Part shown: one piece after another, positions 16,786-24,387 of the stretch | Layout: every line of letters begins with the position of its first letter | How positions within the stretch are numbered: the stretch's first letter is position 1 | Source: Alistipes sp. CAG:831 | GTDB lineage: Bacteria; Bacteroidota; Bacteroidia; Bacteroidales; UBA932 | Assembly: GCA_000432775.1 (NCBI GenBank) | Contig: HF990416.1 | Location: forward strand, 1 to 34,069 | Length of the DNA stretch: 34,069 nt | Reading direction: 5' to 3' | Position numbers and translations under genes: made by a program | Notes under the pieces: model-generated | What the model was told of the DNA's origin: nothing | Databases searched by the model: none | Seen by the model: the letters and a program-made list of their open reading frames with translations, nothing else

Positions 16786-18606
16786 ATGCGCAGCTTACTC
16801 CTGACAGGACTTCTGCTCCTGACCATTTCCGCCGGCTGTCCTTCCACGAAGGCCGGGCCGGTAAGTGATTTCCCATACGCCCTACAGATTGACAGCCTCG
16901 CTGAGATATCTTTCGCCGAGGGAGACATGAGAGGCAGCATCAGCCTATGGCTCAAGGCGGCGGAGATTGCCGACCGTTGTGCCGCGACAGAGCAGGATTC
17001 ATTGAACTACAGCGGATTCCTCCAGTCCCTCGGAGTATGCTACCGCCGCATCTCGATGATGGACTCAACCCTGTACTACTACAACCGCGCATGGGAGATC
17101 ATCCGGGACAAGACATCCCCCGCCGCCTTCTCAGAGAAGACCCGCCTGCTCACCAGCATGGCCATCCTGCTGACGTTCATGGGCCGGGACGAGGAATCCA
17201 TGCAGTATGCTGACCGCGCGATGGCCATGGCCGAAAACACCACCGACATGGAGATGGTCATGTACGCGGCCACCAACGCGGGAGGCATCTACGCCCGCAA
17301 CGGACAGTTTGAGAAAGGGACCGAAACCCTGCGTACGGCGATGGCCAAGGCCGGAGAAAGCGGTCTGCCTGACAAACAGCTCTCTGCCCTGACCATGATT
17401 ATATCCCTGCACTTTCTCTCGGGGCAACGGGACTCCGCATATTTCTACATGAACCGGGCGGAAAAGTTCGCGGAGGAGCTGCCTGAAAAATCCGTGGCAG
17501 TACTCGGCTTCCGCGAGACCCAAGCCCAGATACTCAGGCAGATGGGGCGTTATGCCGAAAGCAATGCCATCTACCGCAAGCTCCTCTCGGATGCGTACGA
17601 GAACTCATCGGTCCGGGAGGATGCCGGCTGGATCAACATTGCCCGCAACTATGCCGACATGGGACAATGGAACAATGCGGCAGAATCCTACGAAAATGCC
17701 TATTCAGCCTTGGACAGCATCTACAACGCCGACATCAACGCTGAGGTCTCCGAGTGGTCCGCCAAGTACGGAGCGGCCGAGCAAGAGCTGGAGATATCCA
17801 GGCTGGAGCAGGAATCCCTCCGGAACCGGACGGCCCTGCAGCTGTGGATTATAATTGCGGTTGTGCTGGTCGCTGTCCTGGCAGGAGTGGTGCTGACAAC
17901 GGTCTTCAGGCGCAGGCATCAGAAGAAGGTGGAGGAACTGCGGCTCGCTCAGAAATACATCGACGGGCTGGAAAAAGAGAGGGCCCGCGTGGCCCGGGAC
18001 CTGCATGACGGGGTGTGCAATGACCTGCTGGGCATCGGGATGCGTCTCTCCGCCATGAGGAACGGCAATACAGGAGACAGCAGCGGAAGCACCTCAGGGC
18101 AAGACACAGCCGCACAACAGGACGAGATACTGTCCATGCTGGAGGGGCTGCGGAGCGAGGTACGGACCATCTCACACGACATGATGCCGCCGCAGTTCAA
18201 CCTATCCGACATCGAGGAGGTAATGGAGATGTACACCGGGCGGTTCCGCTCCCAGACCTCAGCTGAAATAGGGTTCAATGCCTCCATCACAGGTACCCGC
18301 ACCTGGCAGCAGGTGCCCGAACGCATCGCCTACGAGGTCTACAGAATATTCCAGGAACAGATGGGCAATATCATCCGGCACTCCGGCGCCACCCGCATCG
18401 AGGCTGCGCTGACCCTCACCGACGACGTCCTCTCGCTGACCATCAGCAACGACGGACAGGCATTCGACCCTGCTGCGTCCAAAGAAGGCATCGGCCTGAC
18501 AGTCATGTCCGAAAGAGCCAAGACCATCGGAGCAGTCATCAGCAGCTCCACTTCCGGGGGGTCGCAGGAATTCCGGCTCGATGTTCCCTTCGGCAACGAT
18601 AAATAG
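16786..18606 (+). CDS. TPR-containing sensor histidine kinase (NarL-type, HisKA_3)
   Basis: The product has 606 residues. A signal sequence with possible lipobox ISAGC (Cys18) leads into a periplasmic region of TPR-like helices (about 30-320; LGVCYRRISMMDSTLYYYNRAW, GIYARNGQFEKGTETLRTAM, ARNYADMGQWNNAAESYENAYSAL). A coiled segment and a membrane span at about 353-374 follow. The HisKA_3 box ERARVARDLHDGVCNDLLG has phospho-acceptor His407, and the C-terminal ATPase shows YRIFQEQMGNIIRHSGA and NDGQAFDPAASKEGIGLTVM. The kinase core is the family that pairs with LuxR-type regulators, and one follows 21 bp after the stop. The signal is unknown. Confidence 0.92.
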   Translation: MRSLLLTGLLLLTISAGCPSTKAGPVSDFPYALQIDSLAEISFAEGDMRGSISLWLKAAEIADRCAATEQDSLNYSGFLQSLGVCYRRISMMDSTLYYYNRAWEIIRDKTSPAAFSEKTRLLTSMAILLTFMGRDEESMQYADRAMAMAENTTDMEMVMYAATNAGGIYARNGQFEKGTETLRTAMAKAGESGLPDKQLSALTMIISLHFLSGQRDSAYFYMNRAEKFAEELPEKSVAVLGFRETQAQILRQMGRYAESNAIYRKLLSDAYENSSVREDAGWINIARNYADMGQWNNAAESYENAYSALDSIYNADINAEVSEWSAKYGAAEQELEISRLEQESLRNRTALQLWIIIAVVLVAVLAGVVLTTVFRRRHQKKVEELRLAQKYIDGLEKERARVARDLHDGVCNDLLGIGMRLSAMRNGNTGDSSGSTSGQDTAAQQDEILSMLEGLRSEVRTISHDMMPPQFNLSDIEEVMEMYTGRFRSQTSAEIGFNASITGTRTWQQVPERIAYEVYRIFQEQMGNIIRHSGATRIEAALTLTDDVLSLTISNDGQAFDPAASKEGIGLTVMSERAKTIGAVISSSTSGGSQEFRLDVPFGNDK

Positions 18607-18627
18607 ACCATCCAGATTCCTACAGCC

Positions 18628-19299
18628 ATGACAATACTACTCATAGACGACCACGACCTGGTACTGAAAGGCCTGCACACTGTTCTATGCGGTGCTTTCC
18701 CGGACACCTGCTTCCTGACAGCCCGCAGCGGCAAAGAGGCTATTGAAGCCGCACGCGGCAAAGACGTGGACCTTGCCGTCCTGGACCTGGAACTGCCGGA
18801 CATACCTGGGTTCCGGCTCATTGAGCTTCTGCGCGGTGAGACTCCCGGAATACGCATAATCGTCAACACGGTACACGAGGAAATCTGGACTATCCGGCAA
18901 CTGGAGCAGAGCGGCGTGGACGGAGTAGTCTTCAAATCCGTGGACTCATCGCAACTGATACAGACTGTCAGGCGCGTGCTCGAAGCCCCGGCAGCCTGCC
19001 ACACGCAGACATCCCCTGCGCATGCACAAAGACAGCCAGGACAAATGCCGCCGCAAACCGCCCCCCACAGCCAAACCGGAACCGCATGCGCCCCCCTCTC
19101 TCCGAAAGAGCTGGAAGTGCTCCAACTGGTAGCCGCCGGCAAGGACTCCCGCGAGATAGCCACCCTTCTCTACATCACCGAGAACACCGTCGAATCCCAC
19201 CGCAGCCACATCATGCGCAAGCTCGGAGCATCCAACGCCGCCGACATGGTCATGAAATCCATCGCCCTCGGCCTCATCCCCCCTGCCCGCCTCAAGTAG
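18628..19299 (+). CDS. LuxR/NarL-family response regulator
   Basis: The product has 223 residues. The receiver domain (1-120) has IDDHD at 6-10, phospho-acceptor Asp53 (VLDLELPD) and Lys in VFKSVD. A low-complexity linker of about 40 residues rich in Gln, Pro, Thr and His (TQTSPAHAQRQPGQMPPQ) separates it from a LuxR helix-turn-helix (LSPKELEVLQLVAAGKDSREIATLLYITENTVESHRSHIMRKLGA). It directly follows its presumed kinase. The linker is longer than usual for the family. Targets cannot be read from the sequence. Confidence 0.94.
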   Translation: MTILLIDDHDLVLKGLHTVLCGAFPDTCFLTARSGKEAIEAARGKDVDLAVLDLELPDIPGFRLIELLRGETPGIRIIVNTVHEEIWTIRQLEQSGVDGVVFKSVDSSQLIQTVRRVLEAPAACHTQTSPAHAQRQPGQMPPQTAPHSQTGTACAPLSPKELEVLQLVAAGKDSREIATLLYITENTVESHRSHIMRKLGASNAADMVMKSIALGLIPPARLK

Positions 19300-19360
19300 C
19301 CCGCCGTTCCCATTTGGCTTACCCTACCCTACGGTCTGTGCCTCCTCTCTTCTTCCTCCT

Positions 19361-19415
19361 ACTTCTTCCGAAGGAGTAGAGTTTTCTCGATTTTCCCGAC
19401 TCCTTCCGAAGGAGT
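19361..19415. repeat. Palindrome pair, family A (21-nt spacer)
   Basis: ACTTCTTCCGAAGGAGT (19361-19377, one mismatch) and ACTCCTTCCGAAGGAGT (19399-19415) are separated by 21 nt. They lie between the LuxR-type regulator gene and the promoter of the BACON gene. Confidence 0.92.
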
Positions 19416-19436
19416 AAAAATCATGGTTTTCCGTGA

Positions 19437-19467
19437 TTGATTGGAGCCCTTATTTTTCAGAACTTTG
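19437..19467 (+). promoter_or_regulatory. Promoter of the BACON lipoprotein gene
   Basis: TTGA at 19437-19440, a 19-bp spacer and GAACTTTG at 19460-19467 form a near-consensus Bacteroidetes -33/-7 pair, 21 bp upstream of the ATG at 19489. It overlaps the TTG that would otherwise extend the gene upstream. Confidence 0.5.
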
Positions 19468-19488
19468 CAGAACACATATTCTTCCTTT

Positions 19489-20853
19489 ATGAGACACTTG
19501 ACTTTTATTTCCATTTCCGCGGCAATAACGGTTCTGATGGCCGTCAGCTGCGTTGAGAAGCCCGGTTCGGACGGCAGCATTATCTTTGACGGCGACACGC
19601 AGATGACTCTGCCTGCCGCCGCGACAGACACTATTGTTTCTTTCTCCGCCACAGCGGCATGGACAGCCATTACTGATGGCAGCGAATGGATTGAAATAGA
19701 GCCCGATGGAGGTGCTGCCGGAGATTTCGAGGCCGTACTGTCCGTCCTTGACAACAACGACACCGCATCCCGCACTGCCGTCATCACATTTTTGTGCGGG
19801 ACGTCCGAGACTGCCTTGACCATCACCCAGAACGGAGCAGGGCTCAATGAACCTGACAATCCGGGAAATCCCGAAACAGCCCTGATTCGGACCATGACAA
19901 TTACTAACGGCGATGGCGACGATACATTTATCTACACATTTTCCTATGACAACAATTCACGGGTAAGCAACATAGAGATGGTCAACACGTTTATAGAGAG
20001 CTATCAGGAGATTACCGACCAGTATTCCTATGAGATAAAATATGTTGAAAACGGGATAGAGATTTCCGGCAAGGGAGACAGCGAAGGTGACTACGGAGAG
20101 ACTTACTTTGAGAGATATGTAGCTGAGCTGGACGGGAACGGACTGGCCAAGTCCATGGAATACAGTTCTATCGAAGATGACGGGTACGGCGATACGCACG
20201 AAACGGAGGTAACGGTAACTTTCGAATACGATGGTTCCGGCCGGCTTATCAGGGAAACAGGAACGGAATATGGGTATCAGAATTATTCCGCCGATTATAC
20301 CTGGACAAATGGAGACCTCACAGGCTCGTACAACAGTTCGGAGGGTTATAACGGGACATTCACTTATTCCGAGTATGACAACACCGGCAATATCGATATA
20401 AACTGGATTCTAGCCGGAGGTTACAGTTCATGGGCCGCTCCACTGGGTATAATCGGCGTACTCGGGGAACGCAGTACGCACTATGTCTGGCCGGATATAT
20501 GGGATTATGCCCTTGTCGGCGGTAATTCTGACATAGGACCTGTTCACAAGGATCTCATCGGCACCACGGTCGAACGCACTTACTACGAGTCCCACTCAGG
20601 AGAGCCGGAAGTCACATACACATTCGCTTCAGGCTCAGAAGATGAGCTCCTGACCGATATTGTAAAGAGCATACCTTGGTATCAGGTAACTTACTCCCAG
20701 ACTTACAGATACGTGCTGGAAGACCCTTCTGTACAGCCGGACGAGGACGGATATTATCGCTACGGCGTACGGCTTGAACCCGTCGGAGATCCCAGGGAGA
20801 CCGGACGCGAGTCCCTCGACCCCGAAGTGACAAAGGTACATATCGGCTACTGA
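19489..20853 (+). CDS. BACON-domain lipoprotein with DUF4595-like repeats
   Basis: The product has 454 residues. Signal MRHLTFISISAAITVLMAVSC ends in lipidated Cys21. A BACON domain (about 28-112) is recognised by the pattern FSATAAWTAI...WIEIEPDGGAAGDFEAVLSVLDNND...AVITFLCG...LTITQNG. The remaining 330 residues show strands of the form FTYSYDNNSRVSNIEM, FEYDGSGRLIRETGTEY and YTWTNGDL, like the DUF4595/YD-type repeats in Bacteroidetes lipoproteins. BACON domains are thought to bind carbohydrate or mucin-like material in gut Bacteroidetes; no polysaccharide-use genes surround this one, so the ligand is open. A TTG at 19441 would add 16 residues ahead of the signal and is rejected. Confidence 0.87.
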   Translation: MRHLTFISISAAITVLMAVSCVEKPGSDGSIIFDGDTQMTLPAAATDTIVSFSATAAWTAITDGSEWIEIEPDGGAAGDFEAVLSVLDNNDTASRTAVITFLCGTSETALTITQNGAGLNEPDNPGNPETALIRTMTITNGDGDDTFIYTFSYDNNSRVSNIEMVNTFIESYQEITDQYSYEIKYVENGIEISGKGDSEGDYGETYFERYVAELDGNGLAKSMEYSSIEDDGYGDTHETEVTVTFEYDGSGRLIRETGTEYGYQNYSADYTWTNGDLTGSYNSSEGYNGTFTYSEYDNTGNIDINWILAGGYSSWAAPLGIIGVLGERSTHYVWPDIWDYALVGGNSDIGPVHKDLIGTTVERTYYESHSGEPEVTYTFASGSEDELLTDIVKSIPWYQVTYSQTYRYVLEDPSVQPDEDGYYRYGVRLEPVGDPRETGRESLDPEVTKVHIGY

Positions 20854-20915
20854 CCTGACTTGAAAGACAACGACTGACAACATTAACAACATTAACAACC
20901 TGAAAACACATCATC

Positions 20916-21548
20916 ATGAACACCGCTGAAACTAATCCCCGGCCATGGTCCCAGTACACAGGCATGATCATCAAGGCCATCTGGATCTACACCATCGCAG
21001 GCATCTTCGGAGCCATCTTCGGAGCCATTGACCGCATCCTCAATCCTGTCAGCATTCTGGCAGCCCTCTCCGGGGAGGATGCACCAGGAAGTGCATTCGG
21101 CACACTGGACACCATCTGCCAGATACTCGTCATCGCGGGATACGTACTGTTTTTCCTGAATATCAAGAAATTCGTAGACATACAGACAACAGACGCAGAC
21201 CGTAAGGCGGCCAAGGACATCTATATCGCCTACATCCTCCTGATTGTCGCCATCGTGGCTGACTTCATCCCCGTCATAGGAGGTATCGCCTGGCTCGTGC
21301 TGGTAATCATCGGCTACATCAAGCTGCTGTCCGGATTCAAGTCCCTGAAGACTTCTGCCGCCTGGACTGATGAGGCCAGGAGCGGAGCCGGACTTATATT
21401 CTCCAGCACCATCTGGCTCCTTGCCGGTGCAGTCATAAGCATCATCCCCTTCGTGGGCGGCTTCCTCAATGCCCTGATTACCCTCATCATCTTCTTCACC
21501 ATTCTCCGCGGCTGGAAGAAGATACAGGCCGGAGCCCCTGCCGCCTGA
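20916..21548 (+). CDS. Polytopic inner-membrane protein of unknown function
   Basis: The product has 210 residues with about five hydrophobic segments: near 18-40 (IAGIFGAIFGAI), 65-85 (ILVIAGYVLFFL), 103-140 (two spans, IAYILLIVAIVADFIP and GGIAWLVLVIIGYI), 160-180 and 183-200. The C-terminus is short and basic (GWKKIQAG). I do not recognise the family. It lies 62 bp after the BACON gene with no terminator seen between, so the two may be co-transcribed. A strong terminator follows at 21644-21677. Confidence 0.82.
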   Translation: MNTAETNPRPWSQYTGMIIKAIWIYTIAGIFGAIFGAIDRILNPVSILAALSGEDAPGSAFGTLDTICQILVIAGYVLFFLNIKKFVDIQTTDADRKAAKDIYIAYILLIVAIVADFIPVIGGIAWLVLVIIGYIKLLSGFKSLKTSAAWTDEARSGAGLIFSSTIWLLAGAVISIIPFVGGFLNALITLIIFFTILRGWKKIQAGAPAA

Positions 21549-21643
21549 ACCGAACAACATCATATTTAACCTGACTCATCATATTACTGGTCCGAATCCA
21601 TAGATCCGTACTTTGGTGTCAGGCACTTAGACTGTGAGGATCA

Positions 21644-21677
21644 AACCGGTGGAGTACGCGTGCGCTCCGCCGGTTTT
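21644..21677 (+). terminator. Rho-independent terminator
   Basis: AACCGGTGGAG and CTCCGCCGGTT form an 11-bp stem with one G-U pair around a 10-nt loop, followed by TTTTCTGTT. It lies about 95 bp after the stop of the membrane-protein gene. Confidence 0.8.
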
Positions 21678-21699
21678 CTGTTAACTACTTTTCCCTTTC

Positions 21700-21948
21700 A
21701 CTCCTTCCGAGGGAGTCGGAAGCTGTCCCGCAGACGATACCATCCATCGACAACATCACCCCTCCACTCCTTCCGAAGGAGTCGGTAATCTCCGCGTTTC
21801 AGAGACTCCTTCCGAAGGAGTAATCCGCATGTTTTCCGCCATACCCCAGCTATAAGACGTATTTCGACGTTTTCGCAGCCTGCAGATTTTTCACTCCTTC
21901 CGAAGGAGTGCCGCATTCCTGCATTTTCCCCACTCCTTCCGAAGGAGT
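21700..21948. repeat. Cluster of five family A palindromes beside the RAYT gene
   Basis: ACTCCTTCCGAAGGAGT-type palindromes lie at 21700-21716 (one base changed), 21766-21782, 21805-21821, 21893-21909 and 21932-21948. The second and third, and the fourth and fifth, form pairs with exactly 22-nt spacers. The cluster ends 37 bp before the stop codon of the transposase gene. The 437-bp gap 21549-21985 otherwise holds only the terminator. Confidence 0.95.
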
Positions 21949-21985
21949 CAAGCCATGTCCTTAGACAGACTGATACCGGAAGCCT

Positions 21986-22924
21986 CTACAGGGTCACCCC
22001 CAAGCACCTTTCCACTTGACGGACTGTCACGCTCCTATTCTTAAGCAGCTTTCGGGAAATCTCCAACTTTTCGGATGTAGAAAGACAGGCATAACTTTTT
22101 TTATGGTACTGCGGCACAAACTCACTGTCTACAATATTGCACAAGTCTATATCTTTAATCCGCTTCTCCTTTATCCATCCTGGGTTCTGCCGTAAAATCC
22201 TGCTGACCTCCTCAGCAGACATATATGGCTCTATTGACGCAAGCGTAACAGGGTCCGAAGATAGCTCATCATTCATCTGCTGAGTGTTCCACTGCTCATA
22301 GTCCCGCCTGCTCAGGCCGAAATCGAATGCGTTATATGAACCGAAATACCCTTCCACCAAGTCAGAACAAACTATCTGAGCCGGATTGATCCGACCGTCC
22401 GAATCAATATCAATCCACTCCGGAAGACTGTTTGTCACACTTATCAGTCTAGAATGCCCCCCTTTCTTTCCTTTAAGTTCATTCCAATGCTTCCGCTGCT
22501 CCGGAGAAACTATCATACTTTTAAAATACAAGTTGATAGAAGAAAACGGATAATCGTAGGGATTCACACAGACTTCATGACCTGACGGATTTCTCAACAC
22601 ATAACTGATAGCAGCTGCTATATGGTGCCGCCCCTTCAACTCCAGACTGAAAAACGACGGTTCCCCCAATGCGCCCTTTCTGTGATAACGAATATTGAAC
22701 ATCTGGGTATAAGACGATCTTATTCTCTGAATATAAGCCGCCGGATACCCGGTTATCACTATAAGATGAACGTGGCTGGACATAATGGCATATGCCAGCA
22801 ACTGGGCATCGGTACAAATCGTTGCCTTAGCAATACAGTTGAACAGCATGCAGTAATCCAGAAACTTTCTACATAGAACCTCGCCATGGGAGGTGTAGCA
22901 TAGATGGTAAATCTTTCCCTTCAT
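21986..22924 (-). CDS. RAYT-like Y1 (HUH) transposase
   Basis: The product has 312 residues. The N-terminal half is a Y1 HUH nuclease: metal-binding His51-Val-His53 in MSSHVHLIV, then catalytic Tyr108 in ISYVLRNP followed by NPYDYPFSS, which matches the Y..NP...DY.WSS pattern of REP-associated tyrosine transposases. The C-terminal half (about 225-312) contains SAEEVSRILRQNP and a final VRQVERCLGV helix pair, probably a DNA-binding domain. RAYTs are usually single-copy chromosomal enzymes acting on REP palindromes by a single-strand mechanism. Here five palindromes lie directly downstream and others are nearby. The gene is intact and has its own promoter. No IS200-like second gene or target duplication was seen. 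Confidence 0.85.
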   Translation of the reverse strand: MKGKIYHLCYTSHGEVLCRKFLDYCMLFNCIAKATICTDAQLLAYAIMSSHVHLIVITGYPAAYIQRIRSSYTQMFNIRYHRKGALGEPSFFSLELKGRHHIAAAISYVLRNPSGHEVCVNPYDYPFSSINLYFKSMIVSPEQRKHWNELKGKKGGHSRLISVTNSLPEWIDIDSDGRINPAQIVCSDLVEGYFGSYNAFDFGLSRRDYEQWNTQQMNDELSSDPVTLASIEPYMSAEEVSRILRQNPGWIKEKRIKDIDLCNIVDSEFVPQYHKKSYACLSTSEKLEISRKLLKNRSVTVRQVERCLGVTL

Positions 22925-23212
22925 AATCTGTACTCTTTAGTTGATAAACAATGTGAACATGTTCATCAAAGATACAGTTTATTCACTGAGAACCAAGGGA
23001 TAAATTCACACTTGGCACTCTTCAGGTGAAGATTTTTACGTTTTTAAATTCCATCTTTTTTATAAAAACACAACTCAGCTTATAACAGCCAGGTTCTCTG
23101 ATGATTACGCTTTTTTAGACAATCGAGTTCCGCTTAATCTACGGTAGGCCTGGTAGAAGACTGCGCAGACTGAATTACGGAATGATGCAGCCACAATCAG
23201 CAGATCATCATA
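22925..23212. other. AT-rich intergenic region
   Basis: This 288-bp AT-rich stretch lies between the RAYT start and the cutC stop. Apart from the RAYT promoter I see no gene, RNA or convincing terminator. A small inverted repeat CTTCAGGTGAAG followed by ATTTTT lies near 23021-23038 but faces no plus-strand gene. Confidence 0.5.
22954..22996 (-). promoter_or_regulatory. RAYT promoter with 12-bp palindrome at the start point
   Basis: On the minus strand TTGG (22993-22996), an 18-bp spacer and TATCTTTG (22967-22974) form a good -33/-7 pair. Just downstream lies the perfect palindrome TGAACATGTTCA (22954-22965), where a repressor could act. The gene starts at 22924. Confidence 0.55.
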
Positions 23213-23962
23213 TCAACAGAGTGCAGCCACTGCCAGACGCACAGTGTCCTCATCGCTGTGGACGACTGTCTCCTCATGGGCGATGCCGGACAGCACGCGC
23301 ATTCCTGACTTGTGCCGCCTGGTCGCCGACAGATGCAGCTCGCTTACTCCGGTCTGCAGGGCCAGATCACGGATATTGGTCGGATTGATCCCAGAGCCAG
23401 GCATGATTATCAGCGGCTTGCGATGGCTTCCGGTATGGTTGGCCATCATAGCCTGCATACGGGCTATCGTCTCGCGTCCCTCCCAGGCCGTCTGGCATCC
23501 CCCGGAAGTCAGCACGCGGTCGTAGCCTAACGAGGCGATATCCTCAAGAGCATCGTATATACCGTCAGCACAATCTATTGCCCTATGAAACGTCATCGAC
23601 AGTCCGTGTCTGCGGGCCTCCTTCAGCCACTCGGCAGCCGCTGCCCGGTCCACTTTCGCATCTGCTGTCAATGCACCTACCACGACTCCCTGTACACCGG
23701 CCTGCGCACACAGCGCGATATCCCGCGTCACGGTCTCCACCTCGTACGACGAGTACAGAAAATCCCCCGACCTCGGGCGGACCAGTACGTTGACGGCAAT
23801 AGTCAACGCAGCCCTCACCTCCTGAATCAGTCCGTATGAAGGTGTCACTCCTCCAAGATCCAGTTCGGAGCACAGCTCTATTCTCGCGGCCCCGCCTCTC
23901 TGCGCGGCCAGTGCGCTCACGTAAGACGGAGCGCAGATCTCTACAACGTATTCGTGATGCAT
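23213..23962 (-). CDS. cutC: CutC family protein
   Basis: The product has 249 residues, the usual CutC length. It is a TIM-barrel protein historically linked to copper homeostasis, though its biochemical role is uncertain. Conserved segments are RIELCSELDLGGVTPSYGL, NVLVRPRSGDFLYSS, GVVVGALTADAKVD, MTFHRAIDC, DRVLTSGGC and IIMPGSGIN. The ATG at 23960-23962 is chosen because a -7 box TACATTTG lies at 23988-23995. The frame stays open to 24061, but that extension crosses the promoter and a degenerate palindrome. It is followed by the AT-rich gap before the RAYT gene. Confidence 0.93.
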   Translation of the reverse strand: MHHEYVVEICAPSYVSALAAQRGGAARIELCSELDLGGVTPSYGLIQEVRAALTIAVNVLVRPRSGDFLYSSYEVETVTRDIALCAQAGVQGVVVGALTADAKVDRAAAAEWLKEARRHGLSMTFHRAIDCADGIYDALEDIASLGYDRVLTSGGCQTAWEGRETIARMQAMMANHTGSHRKPLIIMPGSGINPTNIRDLALQTGVSELHLSATRRHKSGMRVLSGIAHEETVVHSDEDTVRLAVAALC

Positions 23963-23987
23963 ACTCGTTACTCGTAATTTTATCATG

Positions 23988-23995
23988 CAAATGTA
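23988..23995 (-). promoter_or_regulatory. cutC: Candidate -7 box of cutC
   Basis: The minus strand reads TACATTTG, matching TAnnTTTG, 25 bp upstream of the ATG. The -33 position falls inside a degenerate copy of the family A palindrome (24011-24027), so the repeat may have changed the promoter. Confidence 0.5.
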
Positions 23996-24010
23996 TAACG
24001 TTTTCTTTCT

Positions 24011-24115
24011 ACTCCTTCGGAAATAGTTGAACATCGCCCAACATAGCCCCATTTTTTCCACTCCTTCCGAAGGAGTATGGAAAATGCGGGAAATGCCGAC
24101 TCCTTCCGAAGGAGT
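24011..24115. repeat. Family A palindromes upstream of cutC (one degenerate, one pair)
   Basis: A degenerate copy ACTCCTTCGGAAATAGT lies at 24011-24027. Perfect copies at 24060-24076 and 24099-24115 form a pair with a 22-nt spacer containing GGAAAATGCGGGAAATGC. The remaining sequence to 24309 is non-coding with nothing further recognised. Confidence 0.92.
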
Positions 24116-24309
24116 AAGAGAGGGTACGGAAGGATCCGAATGGACGTAAGGGATACCTCAGCCGATTGACAGATAGAATGCGGGCGAGAAAGATAGTGGA
24201 CAGATAAACTTCGCAAAGAAGATGATGAGGGCGGGGATGGTGCGGTAGAGAAGATGAGGCAGGAAGATAGAAAATGAAGCTGATATGATGAGGTAGAAAA
24301 ATGGCAGAC

Positions 24310-24351
24310 AAAAACATCGCAGCCGGACCGGATGACCGATGGGCTGCGATG
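24310..24351 (-). terminator. Rho-independent terminator of trpS
   Basis: A perfect 10-bp stem (CATCGCAGCC at 24315-24324 with GGCTGCGATG at 24342-24351) is followed on the minus strand by TTTTTG. It lies 36 bp after the trpS stop. Confidence 0.85.
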
Positions 24352-24387
24352 AGGTGTGAAGAGATTTATGAAGTATTGTGGTTGGTG

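Noticed and set aside
20883..20896. TTAAC repeated with 9-bp spacing upstream of the membrane-protein gene
   Set aside because: It has only two copies, 9-bp rather than 10-bp spacing, the wrong orientation relative to the gene and no -7 box at the matching distance.
21986..22924. IS200/IS605 insertion sequence
   Set aside because: The protein is longer than TnpA of IS200, has a C-terminal DNA-binding extension and the NP...DYPFSS pattern of RAYTs, and no tnpB or element ends are visible.
21700..24115. CRISPR array
   Set aside because: The repeats are 17-nt palindromes in pairs, scattered among genes. There are no arrays of unique 30-40 nt spacers and no cas genes.
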